Position numbers and translations under genes: made by a program
The notes under the pieces: generated by a model
The model's database searches: none
Seen by the model: only the letters and a program-made list of their open reading frames with translations
What the model was told of the DNA's origin: nothing
Source: Bacteroidetes bacterium UBA1935
Lineage (GTDB): Bacteria > Bacteroidota > Bacteroidia > Chitinophagales > Chitinophagaceae
Assembly (NCBI GenBank): GCA_002337045.1
Contig: DDFF01000015.1
Span: 1 to 64,000 of the forward strand
Length of the DNA: 64,000 nucleotides
Direction: 5' to 3'
In this document: one piece after another, positions 6,892 to 15,941 of the stretch
How positions within the stretch are numbered: the stretch's first letter is position 1
Layout of the letters: each line of letters starts with the position of its first letter

Positions 6892-9351
6892 TTATTTACC
6901 GGCATTCAGCATGTTAATCAACAAACGTATAGCTCCCTTATTGCCGGCCGGCAGTTGCCTGAAGAATGAAAGCGTTGTGTATACATAGTGCCCCTTCCCA
7001 TATTGTGTGTACAACGTACAGCCATCCAGCGGGCTTTCACCAATATCATTCATACGGAAGAGTGGTTTGTATTTATCATCCCATTTTGTGGCAAAGTATA
7101 GCCCGCGTTCCTGTACCCAGTCGCTAAAATCTTCATTGGTTATTTTGTTCGGGCTGTTCAGCAGTTTGTGCTTCGAATCCAGCAGTGTTATAGCTGCATC
7201 TTCTTCCGTCACACGCTGGCTCGAAAGTGTTATTGGATATGGCCCGATGTTCGTAGTTGCCATATCCTGCAATGTATTGTATTGCATAACCAGCGTACCA
7301 CCATTATTTACATATTGGTTTAGTACATGCATCCAGTAGTTCATACGTTTTTCGGTATTGATAACGCGCACACCTGTTAGCACAGCATCATATTTTTTAA
7401 GTTTTTCAACAGTGATATCCTGTTCGCTCAGCATATCTACTTGCAGTCCTGTAAGCCTTAATACTTCAGCAACATTGTCGCCTGCGCCATCTATATATGC
7501 AATGCGTTTTACTGTGCTTTTCCAATTGCTGCGCAGCACCTTTGCATATGCAGGTGTAAAGTATTGCAATGTCGGCAGGTGTTCGTATTTAATGATGTTT
7601 TGTTTCCTGTCGCATAGTCCATTGTTTGTTTGAAGATTTGCGAGCAAGAAGAAATCATCTTTGCTGTATGCAGCCACTTGTTTACTGCTGAATACTGCAT
7701 TAATAGTTGTGTCAATGCCTTTTCGCAGATTCAACCCTTTCGCTTCATACACCATATCCTTGCTATATACCACAAGGCTAGCATTTGCGATGTCTTTGTT
7801 TGGGTGAATGCGCACTGCAGCATTCACACTGCCATCGTTATTTACAACAATCAGTCCTTCTGTGAAATCTACAGATGCATCAGGTACTATGCGTAGTTGT
7901 TCTATCATATCACCATGCGTAGGGTCTAGCTTTTTAAAAGATAGTGGAGCCTGCAGTATAAAATCTTTACCATCAATATTGATGCTGAGTGTAGCATACA
8001 AACCGTTTGGTGTTGTAGGGTAGCCAATCAGCGTATCGTTAGGTACTTTAAAATGGCTGTTGTCATTTTTGCTGTCTACCAACCAGTATGGTTCTGTATA
8101 GGCAGCATCTTCGGGTATTTTTATTTTCCTTTCAAAGCTATACAGGCTGTCTTTGCCCAAGCGCATATTTGCACTGCTATCTGTTTGCAGCCATTTGATG
8201 TTGTTCAGCTTCACGGGTACATCTGTACGCGATATTACGCGCAGTGTGAACGGCAATACTTCTCCACGTGTAGCTTCAGCCTGTTTGGTGTACACTTCAA
8301 CCATCAGGCCACTGCAATGCAATATCAAAGCATCCAGCTCCTTCAGCTTTTGTGTACGCCAGTAATTATTTTTTACTGTTTCAATTTCTTCGCGTACAGC
8401 CAGCAGCTTCTTTAGCGATTTTTCAGGATGATTAAAATCAAATCCTTTCAGTATCGCGTCGATATGTTCTCCAATCTCTGGTCTGTCTACACGGCCCCAT
8501 GTTATATCTATACCATCAAACAAAGAAGCGCTAAGGCTATCGCCGGCTACCAGTTTGAAGTATTCTGTTTGCACACCCGGTGTGCTTGGTGTACCTGCAC
8601 CCTGGCTGCGATGTATGCTGCGGCTGATGCCTGCCAGCTCGCCATAACCCATACCTATGGCAGGACTGTATTGCCCTACGGGTAGTTTGAATTGGTCTTC
8701 AGATGTTGTGTTCCTGTCGCCAAAGCGGAATGCATTGAACAATACACGCTTAGGTTTCCAAGCTTTATAATATTTCAACTGCTCAGGATACATGCTCTTA
8801 TCGCCACTTACTTTGTAAGCCTCCTCTGCAAGTATTGCAGATGCTGCGTGCTGTCCATGTCCCGCATTCGCATTTGGCGGAAAACGGCATATCACCACAT
8901 CGGGTCTGAATTTGCGATATATCCAAACCACATCTTTAGTAAGCAAGCTTTTATCCCAATGCTTAAATGTTTCATCGTAGTTTTTAGAAAAGCCGAAATC
9001 GATAGCGCGTGTAAAGTACTGACCTGCACCATCCATCTTGCGAGCTTCCAGTAGCTCGTGTGTGCGTATCAGCCCAAGCGCAGCACCTTGTTCATTGCCA
9101 AGTATGTTCTGTCCACCATCACCACGTGTTAGTGATAGGTATGCAGTGTTGAGATGTTGGTCATTCACCAGCCATGCCAGCAGGCGTGTATTCTCATCAT
9201 CGGGGTGCGCAGCCAGATACAGCACGTTTACAAGATTATTCAGCTGTGCTATCTCATGGTATATCTGTGCAGACGATGCAGGGCGTACCTGTTGTGCCTG
9301 TGTTTGTAAAGTGGTTGCAGCAAGTGCGGCTATTGCAATCAGTTTCTTCAT
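6892..9351 (-). CDS. Secreted PIG-L (LmbE-type) deacetylase, two-domain
   Basis: 819 residues. Signal peptide 1-20 (ends LQTQAQQ). Residues about 38-260 form a PIG-L/LmbE metal-dependent N-deacetylase domain: AHPDDEN at 48-54 supplies the Zn-binding H and D residues, RGDGGQN is at 76-82, and HGQH at 165-168 supplies the third metal ligand and a catalytic His. A beta-sandwich middle follows, and from about residue 600 a glutamine-amidotransferase-like/flavodoxin-like domain (IAYIDGAGDNVAEVLRLTG, DAVLTGVRVINT, NGGTLVMQYNT). This long architecture is common in Bacteroidota. It probably removes acetyl groups from amino sugars in the periplasm. It heads a leftward operon. Confidence 0.9.
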   Translation of the reverse strand: MKKLIAIAALAATTLQTQAQQVRPASSAQIYHEIAQLNNLVNVLYLAAHPDDENTRLLAWLVNDQHLNTAYLSLTRGDGGQNILGNEQGAALGLIRTHELLEARKMDGAGQYFTRAIDFGFSKNYDETFKHWDKSLLTKDVVWIYRKFRPDVVICRFPPNANAGHGQHAASAILAEEAYKVSGDKSMYPEQLKYYKAWKPKRVLFNAFRFGDRNTTSEDQFKLPVGQYSPAIGMGYGELAGISRSIHRSQGAGTPSTPGVQTEYFKLVAGDSLSASLFDGIDITWGRVDRPEIGEHIDAILKGFDFNHPEKSLKKLLAVREEIETVKNNYWRTQKLKELDALILHCSGLMVEVYTKQAEATRGEVLPFTLRVISRTDVPVKLNNIKWLQTDSSANMRLGKDSLYSFERKIKIPEDAAYTEPYWLVDSKNDNSHFKVPNDTLIGYPTTPNGLYATLSINIDGKDFILQAPLSFKKLDPTHGDMIEQLRIVPDASVDFTEGLIVVNNDGSVNAAVRIHPNKDIANASLVVYSKDMVYEAKGLNLRKGIDTTINAVFSSKQVAAYSKDDFFLLANLQTNNGLCDRKQNIIKYEHLPTLQYFTPAYAKVLRSNWKSTVKRIAYIDGAGDNVAEVLRLTGLQVDMLSEQDITVEKLKKYDAVLTGVRVINTEKRMNYWMHVLNQYVNNGGTLVMQYNTLQDMATTNIGPYPITLSSQRVTEEDAAITLLDSKHKLLNSPNKITNEDFSDWVQERGLYFATKWDDKYKPLFRMNDIGESPLDGCTLYTQYGKGHYVYTTLSFFRQLPAGNKGAIRLLINMLNAGK

Positions 9352-9361
9352 AATGGTATCT

Positions 9362-9396
9362 GAAAAAGAAACCCACAGTATATATTACTGTGGGTT
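9362..9396 (-). terminator. Rho-independent terminator of the DUF2911 gene
   Basis: Perfect 11-base stem (9370-9380 with 9386-9396), 5-base loop, followed on the minus strand by TTTCTTTTT. It separates the DUF2911 gene from the PIG-L operon, which therefore needs its own promoter. Confidence 0.85.
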
Positions 9397-9440
9397 GTCT
9401 AAATTACTGAATAGTTGCCTGTATCAATTTATGCAGGCAA

Positions 9441-10283
9441 TTAAGATTTTTTATAAGAGTTAATCAGCTTTGTCATGTTGTTTACATACTCAGCTTCAAA
9501 AGCAGAACCTTTAGCTACTTCCATCGCTTTGTTTGCAGCGTTGATAGCATCATCTTTCTTGCCCATTTTCTGTGCTATGCGTGCTTTCAGGCTCCACATC
9601 CAGAAAGCTTTAGGATTAGCTTCCAGTGCTTTGTCTACATACACGATAGCTTTATCCAGATTCTGGTCAGTTTCAAAATAGTAGTTAGCAGCCTGGAAGT
9701 AAGGAATGTTCGGATTGTTGATAGCTTTATCGATAGATGCACTCAGGCGTTCTTCGTTATTAGCTTTTACAGGGATAATGATTTTTGTTTTCTCCCACAT
9801 CAGCTCTATGTTGCATGAGCTGTAAGTGATGTTGCCTATGTTGATGGTAAAAGTCTGTACATTTTTGTCCAGTGCTTTCGGTGCTATTTTAAAACGTGCT
9901 ACGTCGTCAGCTTTGTCATAACCGGCATTGCCCCAGTTACCTACGCCTTTGTTCAGGATGATTTCCCATTCTGTAGCACCAGGTATAGTATATATAGCGT
10001 ATTCGCCTGCCTTTACCGCTTGGCCGCCAACGGTTACATCTTCACCAAATTTTACTTTGGTAGCAGAGTTTGCACCTGTGCGCCATACATTGCCAAATGC
10101 AACCAATTCGCCGAATATTTTACGACCACGCATAGATGGGCGACTGTATGATATTTCAATATTTGAAGTTGAAAACTCCTGTGTCAGTTTTGATGTCGGG
10201 CTCAGCGCAGGCAATTTCAGGTCCTGTGCATAAACACCAGATGTCAGTAAAGCAGAAAGCAGAATGAAAGAGAAACGTTTCAT
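9441..10283 (-). CDS. DUF2911 domain protein with C-terminal TPR-like helices
   Basis: 280 residues, signal peptide 1-19 (LLTSGVYAQ). Residues about 22-165 match DUF2911 as I know it in Bacteroidota: SNIEISYSRPSMRGRKIFGE, VWRTGANSATKVKF, AGEYAIYTIPG, WEIILNKG. Residues about 175-275 form paired helices of TPR type (NYYFETDQNLDKAIVYVDKA, NPKAFWMWSLKARIAQKMGK). Probably periplasmic or outer-membrane associated; the molecular role is unknown. It has its own promoter and terminator. Confidence 0.85.
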   Translation of the reverse strand: MKRFSFILLSALLTSGVYAQDLKLPALSPTSKLTQEFSTSNIEISYSRPSMRGRKIFGELVAFGNVWRTGANSATKVKFGEDVTVGGQAVKAGEYAIYTIPGATEWEIILNKGVGNWGNAGYDKADDVARFKIAPKALDKNVQTFTINIGNITYSSCNIELMWEKTKIIIPVKANNEERLSASIDKAINNPNIPYFQAANYYFETDQNLDKAIVYVDKALEANPKAFWMWSLKARIAQKMGKKDDAINAANKAMEVAKGSAFEAEYVNNMTKLINSYKKS

Positions 10284-10307
10284 ATGTATGATTTTTTAAC
10301 AGAGTGC

Positions 10308-10335
10308 CAAATTTACGACTTTAATGTACCCGCAA
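10308..10335 (-). promoter_or_regulatory. Promoter of the DUF2911 gene (TTG-N17-TAAATTTG)
   Basis: On the minus strand TTG (10335-10333) is followed after 17 bases by TAAATTTG (10315-10308), matching the Bacteroidota sigma-A pattern at both elements. The start codon is 24 bases further on. This is the best-formed promoter seen in the window. Confidence 0.6.
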
Positions 10336-10405
10336 AAAAGATATTCTCTATAGCCCGTTAGTCTGTGCCTGTAAGTACGTTACTTTGCCATTCAAAACAC
10401 AGAAA

Positions 10406-10702
10406 ATGAGCCATACAGTCAATCTTGCTATACAGGTTTTACCTACCCATCTGCCTCAGCCGGAAGCCTATGCAGTGGTAGATGCAGCCATAGACTGCAT
10501 CAAAGCATCGGGTCTGGAATACCTGGTATGCCCTTTTGAAACCGTAATTGAAGGCCCCTATGAGCAGGTAATGAAGCTGGTAGATGATATACAAACGGCT
10601 TGTAATAAAGCAGGTGCACAATCATTATTAATTAATATGAAACTGCAGCGCAGCTTTGTAAAAGATATAGCAATTGACGATAAGATAGGTAAGTACAAAT
10701 AA
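10406..10702 (+). CDS. Thiamine-binding protein, MTH1187/YkoF family
   Basis: 98 residues from the ATG at 10406; the frame extends seven codons further upstream, but MSHTVNLAIQVLP is the expected start of the fold. The ferredoxin-like alpha/beta pattern, with strands NLAIQVLP, EYLVCPFETVIEG and SLLINMKLQR, matches the MTH1187/DUF77 family, small oligomeric proteins that bind thiamine or a related ligand. The conserved segment PFETVIEG, with ligand-contacting residues in homologues, is present. It lies 33 bases upstream of pyrF and probably shares transcripts with it. Confidence 0.8.
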   Translation: MSHTVNLAIQVLPTHLPQPEAYAVVDAAIDCIKASGLEYLVCPFETVIEGPYEQVMKLVDDIQTACNKAGAQSLLINMKLQRSFVKDIAIDDKIGKYK

Positions 10703-10708
10703 TGCCAT

Positions 10709-10716
10709 TAAATTTG
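10709..10716 (+). promoter_or_regulatory. Putative -7 box for pyrF (TAAATTTG)
   Basis: Perfect TAnnTTTG match 19 bases before the pyrF start, overlapping the 3'-flank of the thiamine-binding gene. No clear -33 element was found. Confidence 0.4.
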
Positions 10717-10735
10717 CAGCCCAATCTGTTTTAAT

Positions 10736-11536
10736 ATGAATCGTGCGCAGCTTGTAAGCGAAATAAAAAGAAAGAAATCTGTATTGTGTGTTGGTTTGGA
10801 TACCGACCTGAAAAAAGTGCCTGCGCACCTGTTTGCAGAGGAAGATCCTGTTTTTGCATTCAATAAAGCTATTATTGATGCAACTAAAGACTATACGGTT
10901 GCTTATAAAATAAATACCGCTTTTTACGAGGCTCAAGGCCTGAAGGGTTGGGAGAGCATGCAGAAAACACTGGAGTATATTCCTAAAAATATTTTCTCCA
11001 TTGCAGACGCCAAGCGTGGCGATATCGGCAATACAGCAGAGCAATACGCACATACATTCTTTAAAACATATCCTTTCGATAGTGTAACTGTTGCCCCATA
11101 TATGGGCAAAGACAGCGTACAGCCTTTTATGCAGTTCGATGGCCATTGGGCTATTGTGCTTGGGCTTACATCTAATGCCGGTAGCGCAGATTTTCAACTG
11201 CAGCCAAGCGGCGATGAACTGATGTACGAACGTGTACTGAAAACCGTAGCAAGCTGGGGTACGCCCGAAAATCTGATGTTTGTAATAGGTGCTACACGCA
11301 AAGAGCAATTGCAACACGTACGCCAAATGCTACCTGACCATTTCTTCCTGATACCGGGCGTTGGTGCACAAGGTGGCGATGTGCCTACTGTTTGCGAAAA
11401 CGCGCTGAATAAAGACGGTGGCATCCTTATCAATGTATCTCGTGCAGTAATATTTGCTAGCAGTGGCGAAGATTTTGCCGTGAAAGCAGGTGAAGCTGCA
11501 AAAGATTATCAGCAACAAATGGCTGCTTATTTGTAA
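10736..11536 (+). CDS. pyrF: Orotidine 5'-phosphate decarboxylase (type 2)
   Basis: 266 residues; converts OMP to UMP in the last step of de novo pyrimidine synthesis. The catalytic motif DAKRGDIGNTA (91-101) carries the K93 and D96 of the D-K-x-x-D active-site set, and APYMGKDSVQPF and LIPGVGAQGGD (phosphate-binding loop) follow. The 265-275 residue length and DAKRGDIG form are those of the type 2 (PyrF_2) subfamily. Cytosolic homodimer in the family. Confidence 0.95.
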   Translation: MNRAQLVSEIKRKKSVLCVGLDTDLKKVPAHLFAEEDPVFAFNKAIIDATKDYTVAYKINTAFYEAQGLKGWESMQKTLEYIPKNIFSIADAKRGDIGNTAEQYAHTFFKTYPFDSVTVAPYMGKDSVQPFMQFDGHWAIVLGLTSNAGSADFQLQPSGDELMYERVLKTVASWGTPENLMFVIGATRKEQLQHVRQMLPDHFFLIPGVGAQGGDVPTVCENALNKDGGILINVSRAVIFASSGEDFAVKAGEAAKDYQQQMAAYL

Positions 11537-11564
11537 TTTGATGGTAGCATAATACACCGTCACG

Positions 11565-12839
11565 ATGCAGGAAAAACTATTGCAGTTTATCTGGCAATAC
11601 AGCCTTTATAATCCGTCACAGTTACAAACCACCAATGGTGAACCAATAACCGTTGTCCACCCGGGCAGGTACAATACCAATGCAGGCCCCGATTTTCTGG
11701 AAGCCAAAGTAAGGGTGGGAGATACCTTGCTTGCAGGCCATGTAGAGCTGCACGTAAATAATAGTGATTGGCTGAAACACGGTCACCAACACGACGAAGC
11801 GTATCGCAATGTGATACTGCATGTGGTGTACAATCATGATAGTGATACAGGTCCCGCTCATACTCCTGTACTGGAACTTCGTAATTATATAATGCCCAAT
11901 GTGATTCAGCAGTATGATGTACTCATGGCACAGGTGCAGCCTATACCATGCGCTTCTCAATTGCAGCATGTAAAAGATATTACGAAAGAAAGCTGGCTGA
12001 CAAGAATATTGGCAGAGCGCTGGGAAGAAAAGCAGGCATTGTGGCAAGAGCTATTAGATAAAAGTGCGGGCGATTGGCGTAATGTGCTATATTGGCGTAT
12101 GGCTGCCAATTTCGGTTTCAAGCTGAATGCAGATGTGTTTCTTGATATGGCATTGTCCATTCCCCACAATGTATTTGCAAAGGGAGGCACGCTTTTGCAG
12201 ATAGAAGCAGTCCTCTTCGGGCAGGCAGGTATGCTGGATGCAGATTTTGTGGATGAATACCCTAATACTTTAAAGAAAGAATACCAATACCTGAAGCAGA
12301 AATACCAGCTGACACCACTGCCAGCACACCGTTGGAAATACCTGCGCCTCCGTCCTGCAAACTTCCCGACTATCCGCATAGCACAATTTGCAGCATTGGT
12401 ACACAAATCTTTCCATCTGTTTTCACAGATAGTCGAAACGAATACTGTAAAAGAAGTAACAGCATTGTTGGATATAACAGCCAGTGAATACTGGGATATA
12501 CATTACAGGTTTGATGAACCATCAGACGCGCCTGCATCAAAGCATCTGGGCAAATCATCTATTCAGAATATCATCATCAACACCATAGCACCTATACGCT
12601 ACTTGTATGCACAGGCGCATAGCACAGACAAGCAGCAGGAATTTGCATTGCAATTGCTCGATGAACTGCCCGCAGAAAAGAACCATATCATAGAAGAATA
12701 CAACACCATTGGCTGGAAAGCAATAAACGCCGCGCAAGGGCAGGCGTTTATTCAATTATATAATAACTATTGCAGCAAAAAGCGTTGTTTAGAATGTGCT
12801 GTAGGGCTCAGCCTGCTGAAATCAACCCCAAACAAATGA
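11565..12839 (+). CDS. DUF2851 family protein
   Basis: 424 residues, no signal peptide. The opening EKLLQFIWQYSLYNPSQL and the stretch VVHPGRYNTNAGPDFLEAKV, then LAGHVELHVNNSDWLKHGH, are the hallmark of DUF2851, a Bacteroidota-rich family of unknown function; its conserved D, E and H residues may form a nuclease-like or metal site, but this is speculation. The rest is helical. The C terminus has KKRCLECAVG with paired Cys. It lies 28 bases after pyrF and overlaps the convergent OsmC gene by 18 bases. Confidence 0.88.
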   Translation: MQEKLLQFIWQYSLYNPSQLQTTNGEPITVVHPGRYNTNAGPDFLEAKVRVGDTLLAGHVELHVNNSDWLKHGHQHDEAYRNVILHVVYNHDSDTGPAHTPVLELRNYIMPNVIQQYDVLMAQVQPIPCASQLQHVKDITKESWLTRILAERWEEKQALWQELLDKSAGDWRNVLYWRMAANFGFKLNADVFLDMALSIPHNVFAKGGTLLQIEAVLFGQAGMLDADFVDEYPNTLKKEYQYLKQKYQLTPLPAHRWKYLRLRPANFPTIRIAQFAALVHKSFHLFSQIVETNTVKEVTALLDITASEYWDIHYRFDEPSDAPASKHLGKSSIQNIIINTIAPIRYLYAQAHSTDKQQEFALQLLDELPAEKNHIIEEYNTIGWKAINAAQGQAFIQLYNNYCSKKRCLECAVGLSLLKSTPNK

Positions 12840-13229
12840 TATGGTTTCCTTCAGGTCAGGGTGCAGGCTTTTAGCTACCGGGCAGGTAACAGCCGCACGC
12901 TCCAGTATCAGCCTTTCTTTTTCTGAATAGGTTTTGTCTGCAGGCATGGTGATATGCACTTTTATCTCACCTATGCGCCTAGGGTCGCTTGCCATTATTT
13001 TCTCTACATCACAAACCGTACCGTCAATATCTATACCATGCGTATCGCCGGCTATACCCATTGTAGTAACAATACAGGCAGCAAGTGCCGTAGCTACCAG
13101 ATCTGTTGGCGAAAAGCGTTCGCCTTTGCCCCTGTTGTCTGTAGGCGCATCCGTTTCTATTACCGATCCTGAGCGCAGGTGGGTACATTCTGTCCTTAAA
13201 TTGCCTGTATATACTACTTTGAATGCCAT
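12822..13229 (-). CDS. OsmC family peroxiredoxin-like protein
   Basis: 135 residues. OsmC/Ohr proteins reduce organic hydroperoxides using two cysteines. Both are present: C52 in LAACIVTTMGI and C116 in AAVTCPVAKSLHPD, with the supporting GERFSPTDLVATALA segment before the first Cys. The spacing suits the YhfA/OsmC subfamily rather than classical Ohr. Cytosolic. The 3' end overlaps the DUF2851 gene; the promoter lies in a 50-base divergent gap shared with the gene at 13280 (TAAATTTA). Confidence 0.9.
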   Translation of the reverse strand: MAFKVVYTGNLRTECTHLRSGSVIETDAPTDNRGKGERFSPTDLVATALAACIVTTMGIAGDTHGIDIDGTVCDVEKIMASDPRRIGEIKVHITMPADKTYSEKERLILERAAVTCPVAKSLHPDLKETISFVWG

Positions 13230-13279
13230 GTATCGTTTTTTGTGTTAAATTTACGATGTATCGTTCATAGAATATGGGC

Positions 13280-14110
13280 ATGAAAAGAATAATAACGGGT
13301 GCTTTCTGTATTTCAGCATTGCTGATGTCTCAACATGTTGTGGCGCAAGGCAGCGGCTCTAATAGTTTGAATATTAATAGCAAAACAGCAGGCCAACAGA
13401 AAAAGCCGGTGATTAAGAAGCCCAAGCCGCTGAGTAAAGAATTCAGCATAGGGCTTCGTGTCAATTCTGACGGTTGGGGTTTGTTTGTAGACCGTGGTCG
13501 CTTGCGTAGTGAGGACAGAAACCCTGATATGTTTCATAATGTCCGTATTATACAGGTAGAGCTTTCAGAAAGAAGGCATTTTAAGGAAATTAAGGCTGCT
13601 AACAGCTCTAGTACAACACCTGGTACATCAAATCCGTCTGCTTTCATATACGGAAAGGTCAATAGCTTTTATACGTTCAAACTAGGATACGGAAACAGAA
13701 AGATGATAGCCGGCAAGCCGGAACAAGGTACAGTATCAATACACTGGGTATATCTGGGTGGCTTATCTTTAGGTCTGTTGAAGCCATATTATATTGATGT
13801 TAGCAATGGTTTTGAAACCAAAAGCATTAAATATTCTGACAGTACAAGCAATCAGTTCGTCAATTACAATCAGATTGTAGGCTCTTCGGGCTGGAGCAAA
13901 GGCCTGAGCGAAACCAAGATAGTTCCGGGTTTTTTCCTGAGAACAGGCTTCCATTTCGATTTTGCTAATAATAAGCGTGCAAAAATGGCATTAGAGACCG
14001 GCGCTACGCTTGAATATTATACCAGCGAGATACAGCAGATGGCTATGCAGAAAGAGCAATCTATGTTCTTTAACGTATATGCGGCGCTGCAATTTGGCAA
14101 ACGTCGTTAG
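13280..14110 (+). CDS. Secreted protein, probable outer-membrane beta-barrel
   Basis: About 276 residues from the ATG at 13280 (an ATG two codons upstream is also possible). Signal peptide ends near SQHVVAQ. A Lys/Pro linker (KKPVIKKPKPLSKE) precedes alternating strands: FSIGLRVNSDGWGLFVDRGR, FYTFKLGYGNRKMI, SIHWVYLGGLSLGL, KIVPGFFLRTGFHFDF, and a terminal strand ending FFNVYAALQFGKRR. This suggests an 8-10 strand barrel facing the outer membrane. No specific family recognised. Similar proteins are common in Chitinophagaceae. Confidence 0.75.
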   Translation: MKRIITGAFCISALLMSQHVVAQGSGSNSLNINSKTAGQQKKPVIKKPKPLSKEFSIGLRVNSDGWGLFVDRGRLRSEDRNPDMFHNVRIIQVELSERRHFKEIKAANSSSTTPGTSNPSAFIYGKVNSFYTFKLGYGNRKMIAGKPEQGTVSIHWVYLGGLSLGLLKPYYIDVSNGFETKSIKYSDSTSNQFVNYNQIVGSSGWSKGLSETKIVPGFFLRTGFHFDFANNKRAKMALETGATLEYYTSEIQQMAMQKEQSMFFNVYAALQFGKRR

Positions 14111-14155
14111 GTATTGTAATTTGCATCGTTTTCAGGCAAATCTGAGGGTTTTATT

Positions 14156-15088
14156 ATGCAGGAATTACCGGTTATTAGTGCTGCGGCAAACAATACAGAG
14201 ACAAGGGTAAAGAAACCAAACTGGCTGAGGGTAAAACTACCTACAGGAGAGGGTTATCGTAATGTGCGCAATCTGGTAGACACGCACAAGCTGCATACCA
14301 TATGCGAAAGCGGCAATTGTCCTAATATGGGCGAATGCTGGGGAGAGGGTACTGCTACCTTTATGATTCTGGGTAATATCTGTACGCGCTCTTGTGGTTT
14401 TTGTGCAGTGGCTACCGGTCGTCCTGAACCTGTGGATTGGGATGAGCCGCAACGTGTAGCGGAAGCTATCCACCTGATGAGTGTAAAACACGCAGTACTT
14501 ACATCTGTAGATCGCGATGAGTTGAAAGATGGTGGTTCTATTATATGGGCAAATACAATCAAAGCCGTTCGTGCTTTGAATCCTGTTACTACACTCGAAA
14601 CACTGATACCGGACTTTAAAGGCGAATGGGATAACCTGCAACGCATTATAGACGTAGCTCCCGAAGTTGTTTCTCATAATATGGAAACAGTAGAAAGCAT
14701 GACGCGTAAAGTGCGCATACAGGCAAAATACCATCGTAGCCTCGAAGTGCTTCGCCGCCTAAAAGATGGTGGTATGCGCACTAAAAGCGGCCTGATGCTG
14801 GGTATTGGCGAAACACAGGATGAAGTATTGGCAACTATGCGCAATCTGGCCGATAACGGACTGGATGTATTGACATTAGGCCAGTACCTGCAACCAACGC
14901 CAAAGCACTTGCCTGTTATCCGTTTTGTGCATCCAGATGAGTTTGCGTTCTATCGCGAGGAAGGCTACAAAATGGGCTTCGACTATGTAGAAAGTGGCCC
15001 ATTGGTTCGTTCTTCTTACCACAGCGAGCGCCATGTAATAAAAGGCGAAGGTCGCAGCAAATGGGAAGCCGAAAAATCAGCGAGTTAA
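14156..15088 (+). CDS. lipA: Lipoyl synthase
   Basis: 310 residues; a radical-SAM enzyme that inserts two sulfurs into protein-bound octanoyl chains. The auxiliary cluster motif has C50, C55 and C61 (CESGNCPNMGEC), and the radical-SAM cluster motif CTRSCGFC has C76, C80 and C83. The C-terminal RSSYHSER contains the Ser that ligates the auxiliary cluster. The length is normal. Starts 45 bases after the beta-barrel gene; the 3' end overlaps the convergent gene at 15077 by 12 bases. No lipB is in the window. Confidence 0.97.
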   Translation: MQELPVISAAANNTETRVKKPNWLRVKLPTGEGYRNVRNLVDTHKLHTICESGNCPNMGECWGEGTATFMILGNICTRSCGFCAVATGRPEPVDWDEPQRVAEAIHLMSVKHAVLTSVDRDELKDGGSIIWANTIKAVRALNPVTTLETLIPDFKGEWDNLQRIIDVAPEVVSHNMETVESMTRKVRIQAKYHRSLEVLRRLKDGGMRTKSGLMLGIGETQDEVLATMRNLADNGLDVLTLGQYLQPTPKHLPVIRFVHPDEFAFYREEGYKMGFDYVESGPLVRSSYHSERHVIKGEGRSKWEAEKSAS

Positions 15089-15742
15089 TATAACCTCTGA
15101 AAACTCTTTAGGTCGTTTAAATTTATCGTATGATGTTGTTTCAACAGTTTTCACACTGATGATGTTGCTGTTGAATTTTCTGTTCTCAAAGTAGTCTGTA
15201 ACTGGCACTTTCTTACCATCTATCAACACATAGTAAGGCTTACACATACTCATGAATCCTGCTGTGCTCAATTTGTAAATCCGAATTGTTTTGTCGGATG
15301 CTAGCTGTTTGTCAATACATAATAGAAACGATACAAACTCCCGTGTCATTCTACCACTGTTACGATCAATTTTCCAATCTTCTGTTATAATGATATTGTC
15401 TGGAGTTGGTAGGTTTTTGTTTAGTAGAGTATCATATTTATATGATACTATTGTTGCAGGAGGGATACTATCATCTTTTAAATTGTTGTAATCGTTACCT
15501 TCCAATATGGTGAATTTGTTTTTCAGAATGATGTCATTTACCACGTCTGAAATAGTATAAACTTTGCCGGTACTGTCATATATTTTAGTCAGCACGTTAT
15601 TTTTTGGGTCAACTAAAGATAGCCTGCGTTTAATGCGTTTATTATACATTAAATCAGGGGTGTTTTTCCCTGTTCCGGGTTGAGCAATTGAATTAAATGA
15701 TAAAAGCAGCGTATATGCTGCAAGAAAAATGTATTTATTCAT
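15077..15742 (-). CDS. Secreted protein, weak GldN/PorN resemblance
   Basis: 221 residues with a signal peptide (MNKYIFLAAYTLLLSFNSIA). The middle contains IITEDWKIDRNSGRMTREF, which resembles the EDWxxDxxxGxM stretch of GldN/PorN, a periplasmic ring component of T9SS. The rest does not clearly align by eye, the gene is alone rather than in a gldKLMN cluster, and the length is shorter than GldN, so this is only a hint. Otherwise a basic, strand-rich periplasmic protein. The 199 bases upstream (15743-15941) are AT-rich with no recognisable gene. Confidence 0.6.
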   Translation of the reverse strand: MNKYIFLAAYTLLLSFNSIAQPGTGKNTPDLMYNKRIKRRLSLVDPKNNVLTKIYDSTGKVYTISDVVNDIILKNKFTILEGNDYNNLKDDSIPPATIVSYKYDTLLNKNLPTPDNIIITEDWKIDRNSGRMTREFVSFLLCIDKQLASDKTIRIYKLSTAGFMSMCKPYYVLIDGKKVPVTDYFENRKFNSNIISVKTVETTSYDKFKRPKEFSEVILTR

Positions 15743-15941
15743 AGGTAAATACAGGTAAATATAATCGTAAGTTTAAAGATAAAATTTGTACACTGATAGT
15801 TTAGATATGTAATGTCAAGTTTTTTGCATTTTGCTTTATCTTAATTTCATGTATTGTCATAATACCGTCATTTAAAACAAGTTAACTAATAGTTGAAATT
15901 ACTTGTACGTCATATAATATAACCAATAAACAAATACCCCT

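Noticed and set aside
10628..11326. 232-residue open frame antisense to pyrF
   Set aside because: Shadow of pyrF; no recognisable domain and it runs across two real genes.
15077..15742. Confident GldN/PorN assignment
   Set aside because: Only one short stretch resembles it; length and context do not fit.
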